Shown here piece by piece: positions 5,876 through 14,108 of a stretch of DNA of 16,601 nt; within the stretch, counting starts at the first letter, position 1; each line of letters begins with the position of its first letter. A program made the position numbers and the translations under genes. The stretch lies in assembly GCA_902767175.1 (NCBI GenBank), contig CACXGH010000101.1:1-16601 (forward strand), in the 5' to 3' direction. This stretch comes from an uncultured Ruminococcus sp. (GTDB lineage Bacteria > Bacillota > Clostridia > Oscillospirales > Acutalibacteraceae). The notes beneath the pieces are model-generated. The model made no database searches, was not told the origin of the DNA, and saw only the letters and a list, made by a program, of their open reading frames with translations.

Positions 5876-6838
5876 TCAGTATTCATAGCTGCCTCCGCCT
5901 ATAAATTCCCTTATCAGTGAATTTTCAGGCACAAAGGAGCTGTCGATAGATTCAAACCTGTTGAGCGAGGATATAAGTCTATGAGCTATAATTCCTTCGT
6001 GAGAGTCTTTATCTACCCTTGCAAGCAGGTCAAGCGCCTTTTCTTTCATAATACAAGGCTCATAGATATGGATAGTATTCAGCGTAAAGTCGCTGTTATA
6101 CCTGTATGGACGGATATTCTTCTTTTCACCGTCTACAACATCATGCCACATGGAAATAACATTATGCGGCTCTGTTTTGCGGAAATAATAATCACGGACT
6201 ATCCTTCTGACAAGTCTTACCTCACGGTCTGTCAGTACATATTCCTCATTGTTCTTTACACCCTGCTTTACGCTGACATATATCTTGCTTACATATTCCT
6301 TCGGGATAGTATCGTCAAATATCGGATTAAGAGCATGGATTCCCTCAATAATAACAACGGAGTCATTCTCAAGTCTCAGATGTCTCGTCATACTGCTCCT
6401 TCTGCTGTTCGGAAAATCGTATACAGGGATATCGCATTCGCCGCTCTGTGCTATCTGCTCCACGCACTTCTTCATAAGCGGGATATCAAGCGCATCTACC
6501 GCTTCAAAATCATATTTCCCGTCGGGCAGGATACGGATATGATCCTTTCCGAGATAAAAATCGTCCATAGATACCATGATAGTATGGCAGCTTTTTTTTT
6601 CAAAGGCTTCCGCTATTTTCTTGGCGGTAGTGGTCTTTCCGCTGCTTGACGGACCTGAAAGATATATTATATGGCGCTTTACGGGGATATTCATTATTCT
6701 GTCGGTTATCATTTTAATATCGTTATGGAATATTTTTTCTGCCGTAAGAATAAAATCCTCGGGGTTTTGTTTTGCTTCTCTGTTGATACGGTCAATATCA
6801 CAGGCATATCTGCGATATGTATTCAGCCAATTCTGCAT
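5876..6838 (-). CDS. Uridine kinase-like nucleoside kinase (PRK family)
   Basis: A 320-residue P-loop kinase of the phosphoribulokinase/uridine kinase family. It has the Walker A motif GPSSSGKT at 62-69, SMDDFY at 90-95, the YDFP segment at 140-143 and IIEGIHALNP at 163-172. The likely reaction is ATP-dependent phosphorylation of uridine or cytidine in pyrimidine salvage; the substrate is not proven. Many Clostridia have a longer relative of about 550 residues, with a TGS and threonyl-tRNA-synthetase-like region before the kinase. Here only about 55 residues precede the kinase domain. The ATG at 6838 overlaps the end of hemZ by 41 bases, and an in-frame TGA four codons upstream rules out a longer start. 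A purine-rich AAGGAAAGGG lies about 12 bases upstream. It ends the recJ-to-hemZ operon. Confidence 0.85.
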   Translation of the reverse strand: MQNWLNTYRRYACDIDRINREAKQNPEDFILTAEKIFHNDIKMITDRIMNIPVKRHIIYLSGPSSSGKTTTAKKIAEAFEKKSCHTIMVSMDDFYLGKDHIRILPDGKYDFEAVDALDIPLMKKCVEQIAQSGECDIPVYDFPNSRRSSMTRHLRLENDSVVIIEGIHALNPIFDDTIPKEYVSKIYVSVKQGVKNNEEYVLTDREVRLVRRIVRDYYFRKTEPHNVISMWHDVVDGEKKNIRPYRYNSDFTLNTIHIYEPCIMKEKALDLLARVDKDSHEGIIAHRLISSLNRFESIDSSFVPENSLIREFIGGGSYEY

Positions 6839-8294
6839 AAAACTCAGTCACCCTTTCCTTCCTTCTCAACAGCTCACCAAAGCCGTTTATATATTCATAC
6901 GGATATTTGTAGTTAAATATTCGTTCGAGAGATTCCGAGGCAGGTTTTTTCAGCTTTGTAACAGCTCCTGCACCGCAGCCGAGAACGGTGTGTGTTTCGT
7001 CCATGACGAAAACATTATAAAGACCGTCATATCCCTGTTTTGCCCAGCCGACGTTCTCAAGGTTGCCTTCCATTCTCGTCTGTCTGTAAAGATAATACGG
7101 ATGGTATCCCTCAGACGTGAGTTTCCTTTCGGCATACCGGAGCATTTCGGCAGCAGGAGGCTCCTGTGATGTATCAAGTTCTTTACCTTGCAGTGTAAGC
7201 CTTGAAGAACGCTTCATCGCAAGTGTATGCACTGTAATGCTTTCAGGAGCAAGCTCACAGAGCTTATCGAGAGTATCTGTAAAGCTTTGTACACTTTCAG
7301 TCGGCAAACCCGCAATAAGATCCATATTTATATGTTTAAAGCCTGTTTCCCTTGCGAGAGCAAAAGCATCAAGTGTCTGTGAGACAGTATGCTTTCTGCC
7401 GATAAGCTCAAGTACTCTGTCATTCATTGTCTGAGGATTTATGCTTATTCTGTCAGCGCCTCCTGAAAGGATCGCTTTCAGCTTATCGCTGTCTATTGTA
7501 TCAGGTCTGCCTGCCTCGACAGTAAATTCACGGCAGACAGTCATATCGAAACTGCTTTTTACTGCCGAAATAAGTCTGCTCAGCTGAGGAGCGTTCAGGG
7601 TAGTCGGAGTGCCTCCTCCTATATACACGCTTTCCAGAATAAGACTGCACTTTTTTGCAATATCGGCGGTATATTCAATTTCCCTGCAAAGCAGGTCAAG
7701 ATACGGCTCTATCAGCTTGCCCGCACTCTCAATGGACTGTGATACAAAAGAACAGTACGAACATCTTGAAGGACAGAACGGTATTGAGATATACAGGCTG
7801 AATGAGCGAGGCTGGCTGAGAGAAAGGATCTGCTTTTCATATTTTTCTGTTACGGAACTAAGCTTTATTTTTTCTTCGGAAACAAGCAGCTCGTCTCTGA
7901 AATATTTTTCTGCATACTCCTGTCCGTACTGCTCTGTAAGCCTTCTGAACAGCTTTATCGGGCGTACTCCTGTAAGTATACCCCACGGCTGTTTTCTGCC
8001 TGTCAGTTTAACAAGCTGATCATACAGACAAACTGCAAGCTTTCTCTCTGTGGTTTTTTCAAGCTCCTCCGGGTCTGCTTCCGCAAAGGCTTCACCCTCC
8101 GAGAAAAATCCCTCCGCTTCTGCAGATACCTTGATTTTTATGCCGCTGTCCGTTTCCTCTGTAAGAGCCGTTATAAACGGCAGCTGTTTTGTATCGGGCG
8201 GCTCCTTTAAAACGGTTATTTTATCATTCGGGAAAAATAGTCTTATCAGGTTTTCTGTCTCGTAATGAAACTGATTGTTTATATAAAGTGTCAT
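6798..8294 (-). CDS. hemZ: Coproporphyrinogen III dehydrogenase-like radical SAM protein HemZ
   Basis: A 498-residue radical SAM enzyme. The cluster motif CPSRCSYC places Cys174, Cys178 and Cys181 as ligands of the [4Fe-4S] cluster; VYIGGGTPT (223-231) is the SAM-binding glycine motif. The N-terminal WGILTGVRPIKL (104-115) is typical of the HemZ branch and is absent from HemN and HemW. HemZ is annotated as an oxygen-independent coproporphyrinogen III oxidase, but its activity is less well established than that of HemN, and no other heme genes lie nearby. GAGG lies 8 bases before the ATG at 8294; that ATG shares one base with the TGA of the upstream hydrolase gene, so the two are probably translationally coupled. 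The 3' end overlaps the kinase gene. Confidence 0.9.
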   Translation of the reverse strand: MTLYINNQFHYETENLIRLFFPNDKITVLKEPPDTKQLPFITALTEETDSGIKIKVSAEAEGFFSEGEAFAEADPEELEKTTERKLAVCLYDQLVKLTGRKQPWGILTGVRPIKLFRRLTEQYGQEYAEKYFRDELLVSEEKIKLSSVTEKYEKQILSLSQPRSFSLYISIPFCPSRCSYCSFVSQSIESAGKLIEPYLDLLCREIEYTADIAKKCSLILESVYIGGGTPTTLNAPQLSRLISAVKSSFDMTVCREFTVEAGRPDTIDSDKLKAILSGGADRISINPQTMNDRVLELIGRKHTVSQTLDAFALARETGFKHINMDLIAGLPTESVQSFTDTLDKLCELAPESITVHTLAMKRSSRLTLQGKELDTSQEPPAAEMLRYAERKLTSEGYHPYYLYRQTRMEGNLENVGWAKQGYDGLYNVFVMDETHTVLGCGAGAVTKLKKPASESLERIFNYKYPYEYINGFGELLRRKERVTEFYAELAEYISQICL

Positions 8295-8926
8295 CAGCTT
8301 TTCCTCATAAAATAATTATATGCTCTTTCACGATCAAGTGTCGTGCTTTCTCCGTGTCCACAGTATACAGTCAGATTTTCAGGTATTGCGGCAAGTCTTT
8401 CAATAGAGCTGATCATTTCCTCATAGCTGCCTGTGGGGAAATCAGTTCTGCCTGTAGTGCCTGTCATGAGAGTATCTCCTGTAAAGAGCAGGTCTCCTGT
8501 TCTGTAACATACGCTGCCGCTCGTATGTCCGGGTGTCAGCATTACGGTTATCTTATTTTCACCGAAAGGCAGTTCATCACCGTCATCAACAAAAATATCG
8601 CATCTGAACGGGTCTACCTTGTCACCGAAATGATAGCAAAGATTAAGTCTTTCATTTGTTGGGTAATTCCTGTCGGGACTGCCGATAACTATCTTTGCAT
8701 GGGGATATCTGACTCTCAGAGCCGCTGTTCCCGAAATATGGTCAAAATGTCCGTGTGTAAGCAGTATGTATTTCAGCTTTTCCGCCCCGAAACTGTCTAT
8801 CGCCCTGTTCAGTGATGCAGAATAGTCTCCCGGATCTATTACGGCAGAAACACCGTTTTCCTCGTCACGGATAAAATAGCAGTTTGCTGCAAGCTCTCCA
8901 AGTGTAAAGCAATCTACCTTTATCAT
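8294..8926 (-). CDS. MBL-fold metallo-hydrolase, YqgX/GloB-like
   Basis: A 210-residue metallo-beta-lactamase-fold hydrolase. The metal-binding set is complete: THGHFDH (H58, H60, D62, H63), H134 in TPGHTSGS, D151 in FTGD and H191 in CGHGE. These are the features of glyoxalase II-like YqgX/YcbL enzymes, which hydrolyse hydroxyacyl-thioesters and detoxify methylglyoxal products. The substrate here is an inference from the family. There is no signal peptide, so it is cytoplasmic. The ATG at 8926 is preceded by AAGGAG at 12 bases and AAGG at 4 bases. Its position between dtd and hemZ is common in Clostridia. Confidence 0.9.
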   Translation of the reverse strand: MIKVDCFTLGELAANCYFIRDEENGVSAVIDPGDYSASLNRAIDSFGAEKLKYILLTHGHFDHISGTAALRVRYPHAKIVIGSPDRNYPTNERLNLCYHFGDKVDPFRCDIFVDDGDELPFGENKITVMLTPGHTSGSVCYRTGDLLFTGDTLMTGTTGRTDFPTGSYEEMISSIERLAAIPENLTVYCGHGESTTLDRERAYNYFMRKS

Positions 8927-8977
8927 ATTACCTTCGTGCTCCTTTTCGGTTTTGTCAGATAATAACCCGCAAGATAT

Positions 8978-8998
8978 TGTAAAGCAATGTGCTTTACA
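8978..8998. repeat. 9-bp palindrome behind dtd
   Basis: TGTAAAGCA (8978-8986) and TGCTTTACA (8990-8998) form a perfect 9-bp stem with an ATG loop, starting 3 bases beyond the dtd stop codon. There is no T tract on either strand, so it is not a standard terminator. It could stabilise the upstream mRNA end, or bind a regulator of the hydrolase-hemZ part of the operon. Confidence 0.5.
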
Positions 8999-9000
8999 TA

Positions 9001-9453
9001 TTATGCAAGTTCTTTTGAATCAATAATAAGTGTAACAGGGCCGTCATTCAGCAGAGACACCTTCATATCCGCACCGAAAATGCCCTTTTCCACTGTAGAA
9101 ATACCGTTTTCCTTCATACACCTGCAAAAATACTCATAAAGAGGCTCAGCAAGCTCAGGTCTTGCCGCCGCATCGAAGCTCGGTCTTTTACCCTTGCGGC
9201 AGCTGCCGCATAGTGTAAAATTCGATACTACAATAACTCCTCCGCCTATATCGGTGAGTGACAAATTCATCTTATCATTCTCATCTGTAAATATTCTGAG
9301 TCCTGCTATTTTTCTGCTGAGCTTTTCCGCCTCCTTCTCGCTGTCCTCCTTTTCAACACCGAGAAGGATAAGAAAGCCGCTGTTTATACTTCCTGTTATC
9401 TTGCCTTCTACCGTTACCGTACATCCGGCAACTCTCTGTAATACTGCTTTCAT
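9001..9453 (-). CDS. dtd: D-aminoacyl-tRNA deacylase
   Basis: A 150-residue DTD enzyme of normal length, acting in the cytoplasm as a dimer. It hydrolyses D-amino acids (for example D-Tyr, and also mischarged Gly) from tRNA. The start MKAVLQRVAGCTVTVEG, the SNFTL motif (77-81; most relatives have SQFTL) with catalytic Thr80, and the cross-subunit Gly-cis-Pro motif GPVT (138-141) are all present. GAGG lies 7 bases before the ATG at 9453, and the gap to relA is 28 bases. The relA-dtd pairing is the usual arrangement in Firmicutes. Confidence 0.95.
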   Translation of the reverse strand: MKAVLQRVAGCTVTVEGKITGSINSGFLILLGVEKEDSEKEAEKLSRKIAGLRIFTDENDKMNLSLTDIGGGVIVVSNFTLCGSCRKGKRPSFDAAARPELAEPLYEYFCRCMKENGISTVEKGIFGADMKVSLLNDGPVTLIIDSKELA

Positions 9454-9481
9454 TTTCTTTCCTCTTATTTGTTTTTATATG

Positions 9482-11662
9482 TCAGCTTCTGCCTATAGAG
9501 ACAATGCCGTTTATTCCGCTGAGACGGCTTATTACCATTTTAAGATGGCTGATACCGTTTACGGTTATACTTACCTCAATAAATGCCATGCCGTTCTTAA
9601 CCTCACGGGAATTGAGCGAATGAATGAAAAGATGCATTGCCGAAAGCTGATTTGTTATATCCGCAAGAAGTCCCGTTCTGTCTGTAGCTGTGATCTGCAG
9701 ATTGGACTGGAAGGTCTCGTTTGTAATGCTGTCTGCCCATTCTGCCCTTACCCATCGCTCAGGCTCTTCGCATTCCTCTATTTTCTTCGGTACATTGGAA
9801 CAGCTTCTTTTATGGATAGAAACACCGTAGCCTCTTGTGATAAAGCCTATTATATCATCACCCGGAAGAGGATTGCAGCATTTTGAATACTTGACAAGAC
9901 AGTCATCTATTCCCTCAATATGAACTCCTCCGCTTATCTTCTTCCTGACAGGCTCTGTTATTACAACAGGTGCTTCCTCTGCCTCGGTATAGCGCTTGAG
10001 ATATTCTTCCTTAAGCTTTGGCAGTATTCTCCAAAGCTGTATTCCGCCGTAGCCTATTGACGCATAGAAATCCTCGAGGGAATTGCAGTTCTGTCTGCGT
10101 ATAACATCGGACAAAAAGTCCTCAAGCTCTTTTTCGGGCACATGGATACTCAGTCTCCTGAACTCTGTCTCAAGCTGTGTTCTGCCCTCTATAATATTCT
10201 CGTCACGCTTTTCCTTTTTGAACCAGAGACGTATCTTGCTTCTTGCTTCACTTGTTTTGACTATATTAAGCCAATCCCTCTTGGGACCGCCCTCCTCCTT
10301 AGAGGTTATTATCTCGACTATCTCACCCGTCTTGACCTTATAGTCTATCGGCACGATACGCTTATCGACCTTGGCTCCTATCATACGGTTGCCTACACCG
10401 CTGTGTATAGCATAAGCTACATCTATTACGGTAGCGCCTGTAGGAAGGTTTATTACATCGCCCTTTGGTGTAAATATAAAGACCTCCTCGGGTGCGAGAT
10501 CCATTTTTATTGTACGGACTATATCCGTGGAGTCATTGTCGCTCTGGTTTTCGAGCATTTTTCTTATCCATGCAAGTCTCTCATCAAGAGAGTCCTTTTT
10601 GGTAATGCCCTCTTTATATTTCCAATGGGCTGCAATACCGTATTCGGCAGTATAATGCATTTCCCATGTTCTTATCTGTATTTCAAACGGCACTCCCTCT
10701 TTGCCTATTACGGTAGTATGAAGTGACTGATACATATTCGGCTTGGGTGTTGAAATATAATCCTTGAAGCGGTTTGGCAGGGGCTTGAACATATCATGCA
10801 CAATACCTAAAACATTATAGCAGTCTGCTACGGTATCGACTATTACACGAACGGCAAAGATATCGTATATCTGATCCATTGTCTTGCCCTTCATAAAGGT
10901 CTTTTTATAGATGCCGTGTATACTCTTGACTCTGCCCGAGATATATACGTTGTTTATCTCGCCTTTCAGACGGTCATAAAGCTGCTGCTTTATCTCTGCC
11001 ACAAAGTGTATCCTGTCCGTGCTTTTCTTTTCAAGCTGATGTTCTATCTCCGTATAGCCTATCGGGTCAAGATAACGGATAGAGAGATCCTCAAGCTCCT
11101 CCTTTATAGCTCTGATACCGAGACGGTGAGCTATAGGAGCATATACCTCCATAACCTCAAGAGCTTTATCACGGCGGTGCTGTTCCTTCATACATTCAAG
11201 TGTACGCATATTATGAAGTCTGTCAGCGAGTTTGATGATAATTACCCTGATGTCGTTTGACATGGCGATAAGCATTTTGCGGATATTCTCCGCCTGCTGT
11301 TCTTCTCTTGAGGAATAGGGTATTTTACCGAGCTTTGTTACACCGTCGATAAGACCTGCTATCTCCTGACCGAACATTTGAACAATTTCATCAAGTGTTA
11401 CGGGAGTATCTTCAACCACATCATGGAGCAGAGCCGCTGCAACAGATTCGGAGTCCATTCCCAGCTCTGCAAGAATACAGGCAACTGACGTCGGGTGAAG
11501 GATATACGGTATACCTGACGCTCGTCTCTGATCACCGTGCTTCAGGTCGGCAAATTCATAGGCCTTTTCAATAAGCTCAAAGTCATAGTCATGGTCGCTC
11601 TTTTTCATCAGCTCAACCAGCTCATGATAATCCTGATAATACTTAGGTGTTCTCTCTGACAT
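9482..11662 (-). CDS. relA: Bifunctional (p)ppGpp synthetase/hydrolase (Rsh)
   Basis: A 726-residue long RelA/SpoT homologue that makes and degrades the alarmone (p)ppGpp in the stringent response. The N-terminal HD hydrolase domain is intact: H56 in YILHP, and H80 and D81 in LLHDVVEDT. The synthetase domain (about 220-380) has RFKDYISTPKPNMYQSLHTT. A TGS domain lies at about 390-450 (IFTPKGDVINLPTGATVIDV), a zinc-finger/helical region includes KCCNPLPGD, and a C-terminal ACT domain covers about 650-726. Both activities therefore look functional. I chose the ATG at 11662: AAGGAGG (11672-11678) touches the earlier in-frame ATG at 11671 but is 9 bases from this one. The gene overlaps the end of recJ by 20 bases. 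The apt gene often found between the two is absent. Confidence 0.96.
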   Translation of the reverse strand: MSERTPKYYQDYHELVELMKKSDHDYDFELIEKAYEFADLKHGDQRRASGIPYILHPTSVACILAELGMDSESVAAALLHDVVEDTPVTLDEIVQMFGQEIAGLIDGVTKLGKIPYSSREEQQAENIRKMLIAMSNDIRVIIIKLADRLHNMRTLECMKEQHRRDKALEVMEVYAPIAHRLGIRAIKEELEDLSIRYLDPIGYTEIEHQLEKKSTDRIHFVAEIKQQLYDRLKGEINNVYISGRVKSIHGIYKKTFMKGKTMDQIYDIFAVRVIVDTVADCYNVLGIVHDMFKPLPNRFKDYISTPKPNMYQSLHTTVIGKEGVPFEIQIRTWEMHYTAEYGIAAHWKYKEGITKKDSLDERLAWIRKMLENQSDNDSTDIVRTIKMDLAPEEVFIFTPKGDVINLPTGATVIDVAYAIHSGVGNRMIGAKVDKRIVPIDYKVKTGEIVEIITSKEEGGPKRDWLNIVKTSEARSKIRLWFKKEKRDENIIEGRTQLETEFRRLSIHVPEKELEDFLSDVIRRQNCNSLEDFYASIGYGGIQLWRILPKLKEEYLKRYTEAEEAPVVITEPVRKKISGGVHIEGIDDCLVKYSKCCNPLPGDDIIGFITRGYGVSIHKRSCSNVPKKIEECEEPERWVRAEWADSITNETFQSNLQITATDRTGLLADITNQLSAMHLFIHSLNSREVKNGMAFIEVSITVNGISHLKMVISRLSGINGIVSIGRS

Positions 11663-13688
11663 ACTGCACATCCTCCTTCAGCTTTCCGTAGATGGCTGAA
11701 TTATTCAGATCCACCTTAACGGAATTATTGGCCAATCCTACACTTAATTCTTCATTATCCCTTGAATAATTTATCAGCTTAAGCTCATTCATGATATCAA
11801 GTATCATCAAGAGCCTGAATGCTCCGACATTTGTATTTCCCATAGAGGAAAGAACTGAGACTATAGTATAATTGCTCCTCTGTGTACCCTTAAAATACCT
11901 GTAAACGGCTGCAAAGTCGTCTCTTGTCGGGTATTTATCCTTTATATCCTTTCTTATTATGCCTTTCTGATACTGTTCATAGAGCTGCATTTCAAGCATT
12001 ACCTTTTCAGTATCGAAATCAGCAGGTCTTATATCCTTTACATTGAAGGAAACGCTCTCGATCTGCCGGTATACATTTAAATCGAGCGAAAGCGCAAAAT
12101 CAAGCAGACTGCCCACAGGATAAGGAAATTCATCGGGTTTTACAGAGAACATAACAAGTCCGAGACGGGCATTATCCCTTGTAACCAAAAGCTTTATGTG
12201 CTTTCCTCCGGAGAGAGGAACTATCTGCTCAAGCTTCATTCCCTTGAGTGCGAACGTCGGGCGCGGATTGCCGTAGCCGAACGGCTCAAAGGGCTGAAGC
12301 TGTTTTACCATATCTACAGTTATTGCCCCGGGTCTTAATGAGCAGTCTATTTTAAGCAGCGGCAAAGGCATATATTCAAGCTTATCCGCATAGGCATTTA
12401 TTGCTTTGCGGAAGTCTCTTATCTTTTCACGCTTTAAGCTGAGACCTGCCGCCATAGGATGTCCTCCGAATTTTACCAGAAGGTCTGAGCAGGCAAATAT
12501 TGCATCAACTATTGAAAAGCCCGAAACGCTCCTGCCCGATGCCTTGCATATTTCATCGTCCTCACAGATTATTATACATGGCTTTCCGAGCTTTTCCGTC
12601 ACCTTTGATGCAACTATGCCGACTACGCCAGCGTTCCATTGATCGGAAGACACAACAAGCACTCTGTCATAGGTTAGTGACGGCTCATTTTTCAGCATTT
12701 CCATGATATCTTCATATATCCTGTTTTCTATTGACTGTCTTTTGCTGTTAAGCTCGTTAAGATGTTCAGCCAGCCCCCTTGACTCCTCAGGGCTTTCACT
12801 CAGCAGGAGACTCAATGCGTCATACGGAGAATCCAGACGGCCAGCCGCATTTATCCTTGGTCCGAGCTTAAAGCCTATATTGCCGGCATTCACCTTATCT
12901 ATCTGAGCTATTTCATTAAGCTCTGTTATACCCGGGCGTTCGGTATTATTAAGGTGTATTATTCCTGCTTTTACAATAGAACGGTTATACCCGCTGAGCG
13001 GTACAAGATCGGCAACCGTTCCGAGAGCGGCAAGGTCTGAATAATTTTCGAGAACGGAAAAGCTGTCACCCTCAAGTGCTGTGGCAAGAAGAAGTGCTAT
13101 ACCTGCACCGCAGTAATCCCTGAAAGCCGAAGTATCGTCGAGACGGTGAGGATCAACAACTGCCACAGCAGCAGGAAGGATATCCTGCGGCTTATGATGA
13201 TCTGTAACGACTACATCTATTCCAAGTGATTGAGCATAAAAAACCTCATCAATTGCGGAAATACCGTTGTCCACCGTTACGATCAGACTTACTTCGCTGT
13301 TTTTAAGAAAATCTATGGCTTTTTTATTGATACCGTAGCCTTCGGAATTCCTGTCGGGAATATAATATATAACATTTGCACCTATTGACTCAAAATATGA
13401 ATACAGGAGTGCAGCTGCAGTTACTCCGTCACAGTCGTAATCTCCGTATACACATATCTTCTCATATGTATTAACGGCCTTTGTAATTCTTGTGACAGCC
13501 TTATCCATATCTTTAATGCTGTACGGGTCCGGAAGACTGCATTCCATATCAAAAAATGCATCTATCTTATCCTGTTCCGTAAAACCTCTTATATACAGCA
13601 GTATTGCAGTAAATACCGGAAGCTGATATTTTGCAGAAAACTCCTTTATTTTACTTTTGTCAAATTCCGAGAAAGCCCATTTCTTCAT
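11643..13688 (-). CDS. recJ: Single-stranded-DNA-specific exonuclease RecJ
   Basis: A 681-residue RecJ, a 5'-3' single-strand DNA exonuclease used in recombinational and mismatch repair. The DHH-family motifs are in order: DYDCDG (83-88), TVDNG (138-142), TDHH (162-165) and, later, the LGTVADL motif; next come GPRINAAGRLDSP and the DHHA1 motif GGHPMAAGLSL, followed by an OB-type domain. A C-terminal extension of about 120 residues, including YRYFKGTQRSNYTIVSVL, is typical of Firmicutes RecJ. The ATG at 13688 has only a weak AGAGCGGTG site upstream. It is the first gene of the operon leading to the kinase gene, with its own promoter at 13724-13752. Confidence 0.95.
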   Translation of the reverse strand: MKKWAFSEFDKSKIKEFSAKYQLPVFTAILLYIRGFTEQDKIDAFFDMECSLPDPYSIKDMDKAVTRITKAVNTYEKICVYGDYDCDGVTAAALLYSYFESIGANVIYYIPDRNSEGYGINKKAIDFLKNSEVSLIVTVDNGISAIDEVFYAQSLGIDVVVTDHHKPQDILPAAVAVVDPHRLDDTSAFRDYCGAGIALLLATALEGDSFSVLENYSDLAALGTVADLVPLSGYNRSIVKAGIIHLNNTERPGITELNEIAQIDKVNAGNIGFKLGPRINAAGRLDSPYDALSLLLSESPEESRGLAEHLNELNSKRQSIENRIYEDIMEMLKNEPSLTYDRVLVVSSDQWNAGVVGIVASKVTEKLGKPCIIICEDDEICKASGRSVSGFSIVDAIFACSDLLVKFGGHPMAAGLSLKREKIRDFRKAINAYADKLEYMPLPLLKIDCSLRPGAITVDMVKQLQPFEPFGYGNPRPTFALKGMKLEQIVPLSGGKHIKLLVTRDNARLGLVMFSVKPDEFPYPVGSLLDFALSLDLNVYRQIESVSFNVKDIRPADFDTEKVMLEMQLYEQYQKGIIRKDIKDKYPTRDDFAAVYRYFKGTQRSNYTIVSVLSSMGNTNVGAFRLLMILDIMNELKLINYSRDNEELSVGLANNSVKVDLNNSAIYGKLKEDVQYVRENT
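11672..11678 (-). promoter_or_regulatory. Ribosome binding site that decides the relA start
   Basis: A perfect AAGGAGG lies inside the recJ 3' end. It abuts the ATG at 11669-11671 with no spacer and is 9 bases from the in-frame ATG at 11660-11662, which is therefore the better start. Confidence 0.75.
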
Positions 13689-13723
13689 TTTCGCACCGCT
13701 CTTTATTTCTTTCTTATCTTAAT

Positions 13724-13752
13724 ATAATAACATTTTTTTCCCCGATATTCAA
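13724..13752 (-). promoter_or_regulatory. Sigma-A-type promoter of the recJ operon
   Basis: TTGAAT (13747-13752) and TATTAT (13724-13729) are spaced 17 bases apart on the minus strand, about 36 bases before the recJ ATG. This is the only good promoter I see for the recJ-relA-dtd-MBL-hemZ-kinase run. Confidence 0.6.
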
Positions 13753-13759
13753 TATTTAT

Positions 13760-14040
13760 ATTTTATTGTAATCCCGTGTTTCGGGCTTAATATCACACAA
13801 TTGTGTTTCAACAATTTTGTCAATACTGCTGTCTTGCTTGACCTCTTACAGGCAGCATCATTATCATGTCCGATGATATAACAATCTTAATACTGCTTAT
13901 CTTTGTCGTTAAAATCCGCTCAAATCTATTTAAAGCTTCTTATTGAAAAATAGTATATATTATTATCTCCATACTATATTTTACACCGATGTCTGGCAAA
14001 AACAATATAAAAAAGCGCTGAATCATTGGTTAATTTAAAA
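13760..14040. other. AT-rich intergenic stretch without a recognised gene
   Basis: Between the divergent recJ and lipoprotein promoters I see no credible gene or RNA. It holds small palindromes: ACACAATTGTGT near 13795-13807, TATCAT-GTCCG-ATGATA (13862-13878) and a short CCCG/CGGG hairpin near 13772-13784. Any of these could be operators for either flanking promoter, but none matches a regulator I can name. Confidence 0.45.
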
Positions 14041-14050
14041 TTATTTGACA

Positions 14051-14079
14051 TTGAAGAAAACTGCATATTATGTTATACT
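14051..14079 (+). promoter_or_regulatory. Extended -10 promoter of the DHHW lipoprotein gene
   Basis: TTGAAG (14051-14056), a 17-base spacer and TATACT (14074-14079), preceded by TG at the extended -10 position. A second -35-like TTGACA starts at 14045. The site lies 29 bases before the ATG. Confidence 0.75.
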
Positions 14080-14108
14080 TGCAGATGTACAGGAAAGGAG
14101 TTTTTATT

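Noticed and set aside
5981..6649. Plus-strand open frame of 222 residues
   Set aside because: It lies entirely antisense to the well-supported nucleoside kinase gene, has no family features and has the composition of a shadow frame.
6576..7169. Plus-strand open frame of 197 residues
   Set aside because: It is antisense to the kinase/hemZ junction, where both minus-strand genes carry clear motifs.
13795..13807. ACACAATTGTGT palindrome as a Rex or catabolite-control operator
   Set aside because: It is symmetrical, but it does not match a Rex site (TTGTTAA-type arms) or a cre site closely enough, and it does not overlap either mapped promoter.
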